Assembly (NCBI RefSeq): GCF_964340395.1
Contig: NC_135567.1
Location: 339,883-403,882, forward strand
Direction of reading: 5' to 3'
Source: Glandiceps talaboti
Taxonomy: Eukaryota; Hemichordata; Enteropneusta; Spengelidae
DNA length: 64,000 nucleotides
Shown here: positions 49,001 through 60,970 of the stretch, one piece after another
Layout of the letters: each line of letters begins with the position of its first letter
Numbering within the stretch: the stretch's first letter is position 1
Notes under the pieces: generated by a model
Database searches by the model: none
What the model saw: the letters and a program-made list of their open reading frames with translations, nothing else
What the model was told of the DNA's origin: nothing
Made by a program: the position numbers and the translations under genes

Positions 49001-51404
49001 ACACTTTCTGTATATGTCTGTTTGTTAGACCATACTTATGTTTATGTCGTTTTGTTAGACCATACTTTCTGTATATGTCGGTTTGTTAGACCATACTTTC
49101 TGTATATGTCGGTTTATTAGACCGTACTTTCTGTATATGTCGGTTTGTTAGACCATACTTTCTGTATATGTCAGTTTGTTAGACCGTACTTTCTGTATAT
49201 GTCGGTTTATTAGACCGTACTTTCTGTATATGTCGGTTTGTTAGACCATACTTATGTTTATGTCGTTTTGTTAGACCATACTTTCTGTATATGTCGGTTT
49301 GTTAGACCGTACTTTCTGTATATGTCGGTTTGTTAGACCATACTTTCTGTATATGTCGGTTTGTTAGACTATACTTTCTGTAAATGTCAGTTTGTTAGAC
49401 TATACTTTCTGTATATGTCGGTTTGTTAGACCGTACTTTCTGTATATGTCGGTTTGTTAGACCATACTTTCTGTATATGTCGGTTTGTTAGACTATACTT
49501 TCTGTATATGTCGGTTTGTTAGACCATACTTTCTGTATATGTCGGTTTGTTAGACTATACTTTCTGTATATGTTGGTTTGTTAGACTATACTTTCTGTAT
49601 ATGTCGGTTTGTTAGACCGTACTTTCTGTATATGTCGGTTTGTTAGACTATACTTTCTGTATATGCCGGTTTGTTAGACCGTACTTTCTGTATATGTCGG
49701 TTTGTTAGACTATACTTTCTGTATATGCCGGTTTGTTAGACCGTACTTTCTGTATATGTCGGTTTGTTAGACCGTACTTTCTGTATATGTCGGTTTGTTA
49801 GACTATACTTTCTGTAGATGCCGGTTTGTTAGACTATACTTTCTGTATATGCCGGTTTGTTAGACTATACTTTCTGTATATGTCGGTTTGTTAGACCGTA
49901 CTTTCTGTATATGTCGGTTTGTTAGACTATACTTTCTGTATATGCCGGTTTGTTAGACTATACTTTCTGTATATGCCGGTTTGTTAGACCATACTTTCCG
50001 TATATGTCGGTTTATATGTCGGTTTGTTAGACTATACTTTCTGTATATGTCTGTTTGTTAGACCATACTTTCTGTATATGTCGGTTTGTTAGACCATACT
50101 TTCTGTATATGCCGGTTTGTTAGACTATACTTTCTGTATATGCCGGTTTGTTAGACTATACTTTCTGTATATGCCGGTTTGTTAGACCATACTTTCCGTA
50201 TATGTCGGTTTATATGTCGGTTTGTTAGACTATACTTTCTGTATATGTCGGTTTGTTAGACCATACTTTCTGTATATGTCTGTTTGTTAGACCATACTTT
50301 CTGTATATGTCGGTTTGTTAGACTATACTTTCTGTATATGTCGGTTTGTTAGACTATACTTTCTGTATATGTCAGTTTGTTAGACCGTACTTTCTGTATA
50401 TGTCGGTTTGTTAGACTATACTTTCTGTATATGTTGGTTTGTTAGACCGTACTTTCTGTATATGTCGGTTTGTTAGACCGTACTTTCTGTATATGTCGGT
50501 TTGTTAGACCATACTTTCTGTATATGTCGGTTTGTTAGACCATACTTTCTGTATATGTCAGTTTGTTAGACCGTACTTTCTGTATATGTCGGTTTGTTAG
50601 ACTATACTTTCTGTATATGTTGGTTTGTTAGACTATACTTTCTGTATATGTCAGTTTGTTAGACCGTACTTTCTGTATATGTCGGTTTGTTAGACTATAC
50701 TTTCTGTATATGTCAGTTTGTTAGACCGTACTTTCTGTATATGTCGGTTTGTTAGACCATACTTTCTGTATATGTCAGTTTGTTAGACCGTACTTTCTGT
50801 ATATGTCGGTTTGTTAGACCATACTTTCTGTATATGTTGGTTTGTTAGACCATACTTTCTGTATATGTCAGTTTGTTAGACCATACTTTCTGTATATGTC
50901 GGTTTGTTAGACCATACTTTCTGTATATGTCGGTTTGTTAGACCATGCTTTCTGTATATGTCGGTTTGTTAGACTATACTTTCTGTATATGTCAGTTTGT
51001 TAGACCGTACTTTCTGTATATGTCGGTTTGTTAGACCATACTTTCTGTATATGTTGGTTTGTTAGACCATACTTTCTGTATATGCCGGTTTGTTAGACTA
51101 TACTTTCTGTATATGTCAGTTTGTTAGACTATACTTTCTGTATATGTCAGTTTGTTAGACTATACTTTCTGTATATGTTGGTTTGTTAGACCATACTTTC
51201 TGTATATGTTGGTTTGTTAGACTATACTTTCTGTATATGTCGGTTTGTTAGACTATACTTTCTGTATATGTTGGTTTGTTAGACCATACTTTCTGTATAT
51301 GTCGGTTTGTTAGACTATACTTTCTGTACATGTCGGTTTGTTAGACTATACTTTCTGTATATGTCGGTTTGTTAGACCGTACTTTCTGTATATGTCGGTT
51401 TGTT
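46076..51404. repeat. 31-bp satellite array, about 172 copies, with a 1,218-bp duplication
   Basis: The unit is TATATGTCGGTTTGTTAGAC plus CGTACTTTCTG. Frequent variants are GTCAG, GCCGG, GTTGG, GACTATAC and GACCATAC. Short or odd units (CATACTTATGTTTATGTCG; CCGTATATGTCGGTTTATATG) act as markers. By marker order, about 47050-48275 repeats at 48268-49493 (offset 1,218 bp) with no differences found in the stretches I compared. Confidence 0.98.
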
Positions 51405-51595
51405 TCTGACAATGTCGTGAGGTAGAACGACAATGTCGTGAGGTAGAACGACAAGGGTATAAATTCTATATACTTGTATTTTTGTTCAACTGCCTTGTGC
51501 ATGGTATAATTAAATTATATGTTACGAGCCTTTTAGATAAAATTTCTTTATATGTTGTGAAATGTTTCAAATCTAACAAATACAATTGATTGTTA
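51405..51595. other. Spacer with a 20-bp duplication
   Basis: GACAATGTCGTGAGGTAGAA occurs twice in tandem (51408-51450); the rest is AT-rich. Confidence 0.7.
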
Positions 51596-52920
51596 TGGAT
51601 TTTGTATGGGGGGGGGGGGTCATTGTGTTTTTTTGGATTTGGATGGGGGGGGGGGGTCATTGTGTTTTTTTGGATTTGGGTGGTGGGGGTCATTGTGTTT
51701 TTTTGGATTTGGATGGTGGGGGTCATTGTGTTTTTTTGGAGTTGGATGGTGGGGGTCATTGTGTTTTTTTGGATTTGGAATGGGGGGGGGGGGTCATTGT
51801 GTTTTTTTGGATTTGGATGGGGGGGGGTCATTGTGTTTTGGATTTGGATGGGGGGTCATTGTGTTTTGGATTTGGATGGGGGGGATTGTGTTTTGGATTT
51901 GGATGGGGGGGTCATTGTGTTTTTTTGGATTTGGATGGCGGGGGGGGGGGGGGTCATTGTGTTTTGGATTTGGATGGGGGGGGGTCATTGTGTTTTTTTG
52001 GATTTGGATGGGGGGGGGGGTCATTCTGTTTTGGATTTGGATGGGGGGGGGTCATTGTGTTTTGGATTTGGATGGGGGGGGGGGGTCATTGTGTTTTGGA
52101 TTTGGATGGGGGGGGTCATTGTGTTTTGGATTTGGATGGGGGGGTCATTGTGTTTTGGATTTGGATGGGGGGGTCATTGTGTTTTGGATTTGGATGGGGG
52201 GGGGGTCATTGTGTTTTGGATTTGGATGGGGGGGGGGTCATTGTGTTTTGGATTTGGATGGGGGGGTCATTGTTTTTTTTTGGATTTGGATGGGGGGGGG
52301 GTCATTCTGTTTTGGATTTGGATGGGGGGGGGGGTCATTGTGTTTTGGATTTGGATGGGGGGGGGGGTCATTGTGTTTTGGATTTGGATGGGGGGGGTCA
52401 TTGTGTTTTGGATTTGGATGGGGGGGTCATTGTGTTTTGGATTTGGATGGGGGGGTCATTGTATTTTGGTTTTGGATGGGGGGGTCATTGTGTTTTGGAT
52501 TTGGATGGGGGGGTCATTGTGTTTTGAATTTGGATGGGGGGGTCATTGTGTTTTGGATTTGGATGGCGGGGGGGGGGTCTTTGTGTTTTGGATTTGGATG
52601 GGGGGGAGGGTCTTTGTGTTTTGGATTTGGATGGGGGGGGGGTATTGTGTTTTTTGGATTTGGATTGAGGGGGGATTGTGTTTTGGATTTGGATGGGGGG
52701 GGGGTCATTGTGTTATGGATTTGGATGGGGGGGTCATTGTGTTTTGGATTTGGATGGGGGGTCATTGTGTTTTTTTGGATTTGGATGGGAGGGGGGATTG
52801 TGTTTTGGATTTGGATGGGGGGGTCATTGTGTTTTGGATTTGGATGAGGGGGGGGGGGTCATTGTGTTTTTTTGGATTTGGATGGGGGTAGGGGGGTCAT
52901 TGTGTTTTGGATTTGGATGG
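51596..52920. repeat. G-rich minisatellite, about 43 copies, quadruplex-prone
   Basis: Units of about 27-38 bp: a G-run of 5-13, TCATTGTGTTTTGGATTTGG, AT. Length differences come from the G-run and from T-run variants (GTTTTTTTGG). The plus strand has dozens of G-runs, so G-quadruplexes are possible. The element at 30.7 kb contains the same text on the other strand. Three long plus frames of 300-430 codons are artefacts. Confidence 0.97.
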
Positions 52921-53018
52921 AATAAAAAATCTATGAATCTGCAGCGGCACGACCTTGTCTGAACTGTGGATTTTTCTTGTCCCCATTTAATATTTCTTCA
53001 TCTGGAATGATTCTCAAA
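52921..53018. other. Short spacer
   Basis: No feature. Confidence 0.6.
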
Positions 53019-53125
53019 CATAACTTTACAAATACATATACATGTATTACCTACCTCACTAGTTACTGTAACATAACTTTACATATACATATACATGTAT
53101 TACCTACCTCACTAGTTACTGTAAC
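53019..53125. repeat. 53-bp tandem duplication
   Basis: CATAACTTTACA(A/T)ATACATATACATG through CACTAGTTACTGTAA occurs twice in direct succession, with one visible difference. Confidence 0.92.
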
Positions 53126-53580
53126 AGGACATGTCATGTAAATACTTGGGTATTTCACAATCAATGGCCAATATGCTTCACATCTATTGCATTTTGGGAC
53201 AAAAGCTGAAAGTTCAGTGATGGTATATAGATAGCCGAGGGCTCGAATCCCTACCAAAATGGTAGAGGCAGCTGGGTTAAACATTACGCAACCGACAACC
53301 CTATATTATCGAATACGATACCATCATATCATGTTGTCAACTTTAACTATTAATTTTCAGCACATTAAAGATAATGCCAACATAAGTGTCACTTGACCCA
53401 TCCCACTCTACGCTTTTAAAGACAATGAGTTTTGAATAAATATAGAAATTGAATTCTAACTAAAGCTATGATTCATAGAATATCACGTTCATATACCTAT
53501 TTATTTTATCTTACACTTTAAATTTGGATAGACGAGGCGATATAATACTTGATTTGAGTGTTTACTAGGACGATAATACA
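53126..53580. other. Single-copy sequence containing a SINE-like patch
   Basis: Apart from the pol III-like patch listed separately, no feature is seen. Confidence 0.5.
53205..53280 (+). repeat. Possible tRNA-derived SINE fragment
   Basis: AAGTTCAGTGATGG (53212-53225) resembles an A box and GGGCTCGAATCCC (53239-53251) is a near-perfect B box. The B box is followed by CTACCAAAATGGTAG, a small hairpin. The box spacing is shorter than in a normal tRNA and no cloverleaf can be drawn, so this is a SINE head or fragment rather than a tRNA gene. Confidence 0.35.
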
Positions 53581-53745
53581 GTGGGTCAAAATTGTACGAT
53601 GGGAGAGAGATCGTTGACATTGTGGGTCAAAATTGTACGATGGGAGAGAGATCGTTGACATTGTGGGTCAAAATTGTACGATGGGAGAGAGATCGTTGAT
53701 ATTGTGGGTCAAAATTGTACGATGGGAGAGAGATCGTTGATATTG
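53581..53745. repeat. 41-bp minisatellite, 4 copies
   Basis: GTGGGTCAAAATTGTACGAT then GGGAGAGAGATCGTTGA(C/T)ATT. The first two copies read GACATT and the last two GATATT. Confidence 0.97.
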
Positions 53746-54175
53746 TAAAACAAGAAGATCATTATAAGAAAATCATTTGACCGAAAATCACTTGATTGGA
53801 TAGAAAATTAGACAATTATTTTCATGTGATAAATTCAGCAAAGAGTGGAAGAAATATGGAAATGTCAGTCAATAAGCAGTCCTGATTGGCCAACTAGCTG
53901 ACCCACCTATAATAGTGATAATTAGCCCTGTCATAATAGTATCGTATTTTCATGTCGTCAGAAAATAAAACGGCATGTGTCGTCTGCGTGTAAACACGGC
54001 GATAAAAATAGTTAGGGTTGTGAGAAAGTGTGAATCTATACTATATACATATCTCCTAATTACGGTCCACGACTCAACTACCGCCTAAATATATTATCCT
54101 TCCCGCTGTGTACTATCGGGTCCACTTACAAGATGTACGTAATGATGTACGTAGATATTAATGTCATATTTTACA
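53746..54175. other. Single-copy spacer with a relative of the 38.6-kb repeat
   Basis: GTCGTCAGAAAATAAAACGG and CATGTGTCGTC(T)GC…ACACGG at 53955-54000 resemble one A+B unit of the array at 38.6 kb. No gene. Confidence 0.45.
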
Positions 54176-57100
54176 CTCAAACCATAGACTTACAACAGCC
54201 GTCATTGTCAAATCATAGACTTACAACATCCGTCCTTGTCAAATCATAATAGAGTTACAAGAGCCGTCATTGTCAAATCATAGAGTTACAACAGCCGCCA
54301 TTGTCAAATCATAGAGTTACAACAGCCGTCATTGTCAAATCATAGACTTACAACAGCCATCATTGTCAAATCATAGACTTACAACAGCCGTCATTGTCAA
54401 ATCATAGAGTTACAACAGCCGTCCTTGTCAAATCATAGAGTTACAACAGCCGTCATTGTCAAATCGTAGAGTTACAACATCCGTCCTTGTCAAATCATAG
54501 AATTACAACAGCCGTCATTGTCAAATCATAGAGTTACAACAGCCGTCATTGTCAAATCATAGAGTTAAAACAGCCGTCATTGTCAAATCATAGACTTACA
54601 ACATCCGTCATTGTCAAATCATAGAGTTACAACATCCGTCCTTGTCAAATCATAATAGAGTTACAACAGCCGTCATTGTCAAATCATAGAGTTACAACAG
54701 CCGTCATTGTCAAATCATAGAGTTACAACAGCCGTCCTTGTCAAATCATAGAGTTACAACAGCCGTCCTTGTCAAATCATAGAGTTACAACAGCCGTCAT
54801 TGTCAAATCATAGAGTTACAACAGCCGTCCTTGTCAAATCATAGAGTTACAACAGCCGTCCTTGTCAAATCATAGAGTTACAACAGCCGTCATTGTCAAA
54901 TCATAGAGTTACAACAGCCGTCATTGTCAAATCATAGACTTACAACAGCCGTCATTGTCAAATCATAGAGTTACAACATCCATCATTGTCAAATCATAGA
55001 CTTACAACAGCCGTCATTGTCAAATCATAGACTTACAACAGCCGTCCTTGTCAAATCATAGTGTTACAACAACCGTCATTGTCAAATCGTAGAGTTACAA
55101 CATCCGTCCTTGTCAAATCATAGAATTACAACAGCCGTCATTGTCAAATCATAGAGTTACAACAGCCGTCATTGTCAAATCATAGAGTTACAACAGCCGT
55201 CCTTGTCAAATCACAGAGTTACAACAGCCGTCATTGCCAAATCATAGAGTTACAACAGCCGTCATTGTCAAATCATAGACTTACAACATCCGTCCTTGTC
55301 AAATCATAGAGTTACAACAGCCGTCATTGTCAAATCATAGAGTTACAACAGCCGTCCTAGTCAAATCATAGAGTTACAACAGCCGTCATTGTCAAATCAT
55401 AGAGTTACAGCAGCCGTCAATGTCAAATCATAGACTTACAACATCCGTCCTTGTCAAATCATAGACTTACAACATCCGTCCTTGTCAAATCATAGAGTTA
55501 CAACAGCCGTCATTGTCAAATCATAGAGTTACAACAGCCGTCATTGTCAAATCATAGAGTTACAACAGCCGTCATTGTCAAATCATAGAGTTACAACAGC
55601 CGTCATTGTCAAATCATAGACTTACAACGGCCATCATTGTCAAATCATAGAGTTACAACAGCCGTCATTGTCAAATCATAGAGTTACAACAGCCGTCATT
55701 GTCAAATCATAGACTTACAACACCCGTCCTTGTCAAATCATAGAGTTACAACAGCCGTCATTGTCAAATCATAGAGTTACAAAAGCCGTCCTTGTCAAAT
55801 CATAGAGTTACAACAGCCGTCATTGTCAAATCATAGATTTACAACAGCCGTCATTGTCAAATCATAGAGTTACAACAGCCGTCCTTGTCAAATCATAGAG
55901 TTACAACAGCCGTCATTGTCAAATCATAGAGTTACAGCAGCCGTCAATGTCAAATCATAGACTTACAACAGCCATCATTGTCAAATCATAGAGTTACAAC
56001 AGCCGTCCTTGTCAAATCATAGAGTTACAACAGCCGTCCTTGTCAAATCATAGAGTTACAACAGCCGTCCTTGTCAAATCATAGAGTTACTACAGCCGTC
56101 CTTGTCAAATCATAGAGTTACAACAGCCGTCCTTGTCAAATCATAGAGTTACAACAGCCGTCCTTGTCAAATCATAGAGTTACAACAGCCGTCCTTGTCA
56201 AATCATAGAGTTACAACAGCCGTCATTGTCAAATCATAGAGTTACAACAGCCGTCCTTGTCAAATCATAGACTTACAACATCCGTCATTGTCAAATCATA
56301 GAGTTACAACAGCCGTCATTGTCAAATCATAGAGTTACAACAGCCGTCATTGTCAAATCATAGAGTTACAAGAGCCGTCATTGTCAAATCATAGAGTTAC
56401 AACAGCCGTCCTTGTCAAATCATAGACCATAGAGTTACAACAGCCGTCATTGTCAAATCATAGAGTTACAACAGCCGTCATTGTCAAATCATAGACTTAC
56501 AACATCCGTCATTGTCAAATCATAGACTTACAACGGCCATCATTGTCAAATCATAGAGTTACAACAGCCGTCATTGTCAAATCATAGAGTTACAACAGCC
56601 GTCATTGTCAAATCATAGACTTACAACACCCGTCCTTGTCAAATCATAGAGTTACAACAGCCGTCTTTGTCAAATCATAGAGTTACAACAGCCGTCCTTG
56701 TCAAATCATAGAGTTACAACAGCCGTCATTGTCAAATCATAGATTTACAACAGCCGTCATTGTCAAATCATAGACTTACAACGGCCGTCATTGTCAAATC
56801 ATAGAGTTACAACGGCCGTCCTTGTCAAATCATAGAGTTACAACAGCCGTCATTGTCAAATCATAGAGTTACAGCAGCCGTCAATGTCAAATCATAGACT
56901 TACAACAGCCATCATTGTCAAATCATAGAGTTACAACAGCCGTCCTTGTCAAATCACAGAGTTACAACAGCCGTCCTTGTCAAATCATAGAGTTACAACA
57001 GCCGTCCTTGTCAAATCATAGAGTTACAACAGCCGTCCTTGTCAAATCATAGAGTTACAACAGCCGTCCTTGTCAAATCATAGAGTTACAACAGCCGTCC

Positions 57101-60100
57101 TTGTCAAATCATAGAGTTACAACAGCCGTCCTTGTCAAATCATAGAGTTACAACAGCCGTCATTGCCAAATCATAGAGTTACAACAGCCGTCATTGTCAA
57201 ATCATAGACTTACAACAGCCGTCCTTGTCAAATCATAGAGTTACAACAGCCGTCATTGTCAAATCATAGAGTTACAACAGCCGTCATTGTCAAATCATAG
57301 AGTTACAACAGCCGTCATTGTCAAATCATAGAGTTACAACAGCCGTCATTGTCAAATCATAGACTTACAACGGCCGTCATTGTCAAATCATAGAGTTACA
57401 ACAGCCGTCCTTGTCAAATCATAGACTTACAACGGCCGTCATTGTCAAATCATAGAGTTACAACAGCCGTCCTTGTCAAATCATAGACTTACAACAGCCG
57501 TCATTGTCAAATCATAGAGTTACAGCAGCCGTCAATGTCAAATCATAGACTTACAATAGCCATCATTGTCAAATCATAGAGTTACAACAGCCGTCAATGT
57601 CAAATCATAGACTTACAATAGCCATCATTGTCAAATCATAGAGTTACAACAGCCGTCCTTGTCAAATCGTAGACTTACAACAGCCGTCATTGTCAAATCA
57701 TAGAGTTACAACAGCCGTCCTTGTCAAATCGTAGACTTACAACAGCCGTCATTGTCAAATCATAGAGTTACAACATCCGTCCTTGTCAAATCATAGACTT
57801 ACAACGGCCATCATTGTCAAATCATAGAGTTACAACAGCCGCCATTGTCAAATCATAGAGTTACAACAGCCGTCATTGTCAAATCATAGAGTTACAGAAG
57901 CCGTCAATGTGAAATCATAGACTTACAACAGCCGTCATTGTCAAATCATAGAGTTACGACAGCCGTCCTTGTCAAATCATAGAGTTACAACAGCCGTCAT
58001 TGTCAAATCATAGAGTTACGACAGCCGTCCTTGTCAAATCATAGAGTTACAACAGCCGTCATTGTCAAATAATAGAGTTACAACAGCCGTCATTGTCAAA
58101 TCGTAGACTTACAACAGCCGTCATTGTCAAATCATAGAGTTACAACAGCCGTCATTGTCAAATCATAGAGTTACAACAGCCGTCATTGTCAAATCATAGA
58201 GTTACAGCAGCCGTCAATGTCAAATCATAGACTTACAACAGCCATCATTGTCAAATCATAGAGTTACAACAACCGTCCTTGTCAAATCATAGAGTTACAA
58301 CAGCCGTCCTTGTCAAATCATAGAGTTACCAGAGCCGTCCTTGTCAAATCATAGAGTTACAACAACCGTCATTGTCAAATCATAGAGTTACAACGGCCAT
58401 CATTGTCAAATCATAGAGTTACAACAGCCGTCATTGTCAAATCATAGAGTTACAACAGCCGTCTTTGTCAAATCATAGAGTTACAACAGCCGTCATTGTC
58501 AAATCATAGAGTTACGACAGCCGTCCTTGTCAAATCATAGAGTTACAACAGCCGTCCTTGTCAAATCATAGAGTTACAACAGCCGCCATTGTCAAATCAT
58601 AGAGTTACGACAGCCGTCCTTGTCAAATCATAGAGTTACAACAGCCGTCATTGTCAAATCATAGATTTACAACAGCCGTCATTGTCAAATCGTAGACTTA
58701 CAACAGCCGTCATTGTCAAATAATAGAGTTACAACAGCCGTCATTGTCAAATCGTAGACTTACAACAGCCGTCATTGTCAAATCATAGAGTTACAACAGC
58801 CGTCATTGTCAAATCATAGAGTTACAACAGCCGTCATTGTCAAATCATAGAGTTACAACAGCCGTCATTGTCAAATCGTAGACTTACAACAGCCGTCATT
58901 GTCAAATCATAGAGTTACAACAGCCGTCATTGTCAAATCATAGAGTTACAGCAGCCGTCAATGTCAAATCATAGACTTACAACAGCCATCATTGTCAAAT
59001 CATAGAGTTACAACAACCGTCCTTGTCAAATCATAGAGTTACAACAGCCGTCCTTGTCAAATCATAGAGTTACCAGAGCCGTCCTTGTCAAATCATAGAG
59101 TTACAACAACCGTCATTGTCAAATCATAGAGTTACAACGGCCTTCATTGTCAAATCATAGATTTACAACAGCCGTCATTGTCAAATCATAGAGTTACAAC
59201 AGCCGTCATTGTCAAATCATAGAGTTACAACAGCCGTCATTGTCAAATCATAGAGTTACGACAGCCGTCCTTGTCAAATCATAGAGTTACAACAGCCGTC
59301 ATTGTCAAATCATAGATTTACAACAGCCGTCATTGTCAAATCGTAGACTTACAACAGCCGTCATTGTCAAATCATAGAGTTACAACAGCCGTCATTGTCA
59401 AATAATAGAGTTACAACAGCCGTCATTGTCAAATCGTAGAGTTACAACAGCCGTCATTGTCAAATCATAGAGTTACAACAGCCGTCATTGTCAAATCATA
59501 GAGTTACAACAGCCGTCATTGTCAAATCATAGAGTTACAACAGCCGTCATTGTCAAATCGTAGACTTACAACAGCCGTCATTGTCAAATCATAGAGTTAC
59601 AACAGCCGTCATTGTCAAATAATAGAGTTACAACAGCCGTCATTGTCAAATCGTAGACTTACAACAGCCGTCATTGTCAAATCATAGAGTTACAACAGCC
59701 GTCATTGTCAAATCATAGAGTTACAACAGCCGTCATTGTCAAATCATAGATTTACAACAGCCGCCATTGTCAAATCATAGAGTTACAACAGCCGTCATTG
59801 TCAAATCATAGAGTTACAACAGCCGTCATTGTCAAATCATAGAGTTACAACAGCCATCATTGTCAAATCATAGAGTTACAACAGCCATCATTGTCAAATC
59901 ATAGAGTTACAACAGCCGTCATTGTCAAATCATAGAGTTACAAGAGCCGTCATTGTCAAATCATAGAGTTACAACAGCCATCATTGTCAAATCATAGACT
60001 TACAACAGCCGTCATTGTCAAATCATAGAGTTACAACAGCCGTCCTTGTCAAATCATAGAGTTACAACAGCCGTCCTTGTCAAATCATAGAGTTACAACA

Positions 60101-60711
60101 GCCATCATTGTCAAATCATAGAGTTACAACAGCCATCATTGTCAAATCATAGAGTTACAACAGCCGTCCTTGTCAAATCATAGAGTTACAACAGCCATCA
60201 TTGTGAAATCATAGAGTTACAACAGCCATCATTGTGAAATCATAGAGTTACAACAGCCGTCCTTGTCAAATCATAGAGTTACAACAGCCGTCATTGTCAA
60301 ATCATAGAGTTACAACAGCCGTCCTTGTCAAATCATAGAGTTACAACAGCCGTCATTGTCAAATCATAGAGTTACAACAGCCATCATTGTCAAATCATAG
60401 AGTTACAACAGCCATCATTGTCAAATCATAGAGTTACAACAGCCGTCCTTGTCAAATCAGAGTTACAACAGCCGTCATTGTCAAATCATAGAGTTACAAC
60501 AGCCGTCCTTGTCAAATCATAGAGTTACAACAGCCGCCATTGTCAAATCATAGAGTTACAACAGCCATCATTGTCAAATCATAGAGTTACAACAGCCATC
60601 ATTGTCAAATCATAGAGTTACAACATACAGCCGTCATTGTCAAATCAAAGAGTTACAACAGCCGTCATTGTCAAATCATAGACTTACAACAGCCGTCATT
60701 GTCAAATCATG
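54176..60711. repeat. 31-bp satellite array (second family), about 210 copies
   Basis: The unit is GTCAAATCATAGAGTTACAA plus CAGCCGTCATT. Binary sites are GAG/CTT before TAC, CAGCC/CATCC, TCATT/TCCTT and ATCATAG/ATCGTAG. A rare string (ACAGCAGCCGTCAATGTC then CATCATT) recurs near 55405, 55934, 56870, 57520, 58204 and 58948. The 58201-58400 segment recurs 744 bp later (24 monomers) with one or two changes. Single insertions occur near 54247, 54651, 56428 and 60625. Confidence 0.98.
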
Positions 60712-60970
60712 ACAATAAATATTGCAAACACAAAACACTTAACAGAAATAACTAATACCTAATGTTACACGGTATATTTGCAACTTGATTTGTTCAATAT
60801 TAAACACGCCAATATTTCTATGTTATATTACATGTATTTAGTATACTATACATACCATCCATGGAGTAAAGTGATTATTTACAATTAAAGAAATTATGGA
60901 TCAGCTCTCGACAGCTGTGCCCAATGCAATGTAGTATGTGTAGATACTGGCACAATCATTTCGAATTGTC
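60712..60970. other. Spacer between two arrays
   Basis: AT-rich single-copy sequence; no feature. Confidence 0.6.

Noticed and set aside
51466-52962. Gly/Trp/Phe-rich frames up to 433 codons
   Set aside because: Three overlapping frames of the G-rich minisatellite are open at once, which is expected from its composition.
53205-53280. A tRNA gene
   Set aside because: A and B boxes are too close and no acceptor stem or anticodon arm can be drawn; listed as a SINE-like fragment instead.
54176-60711. CRISPR-like repeat pattern
   Set aside because: Units abut directly with no unique spacers, and the context is a eukaryotic genome; it is a satellite.
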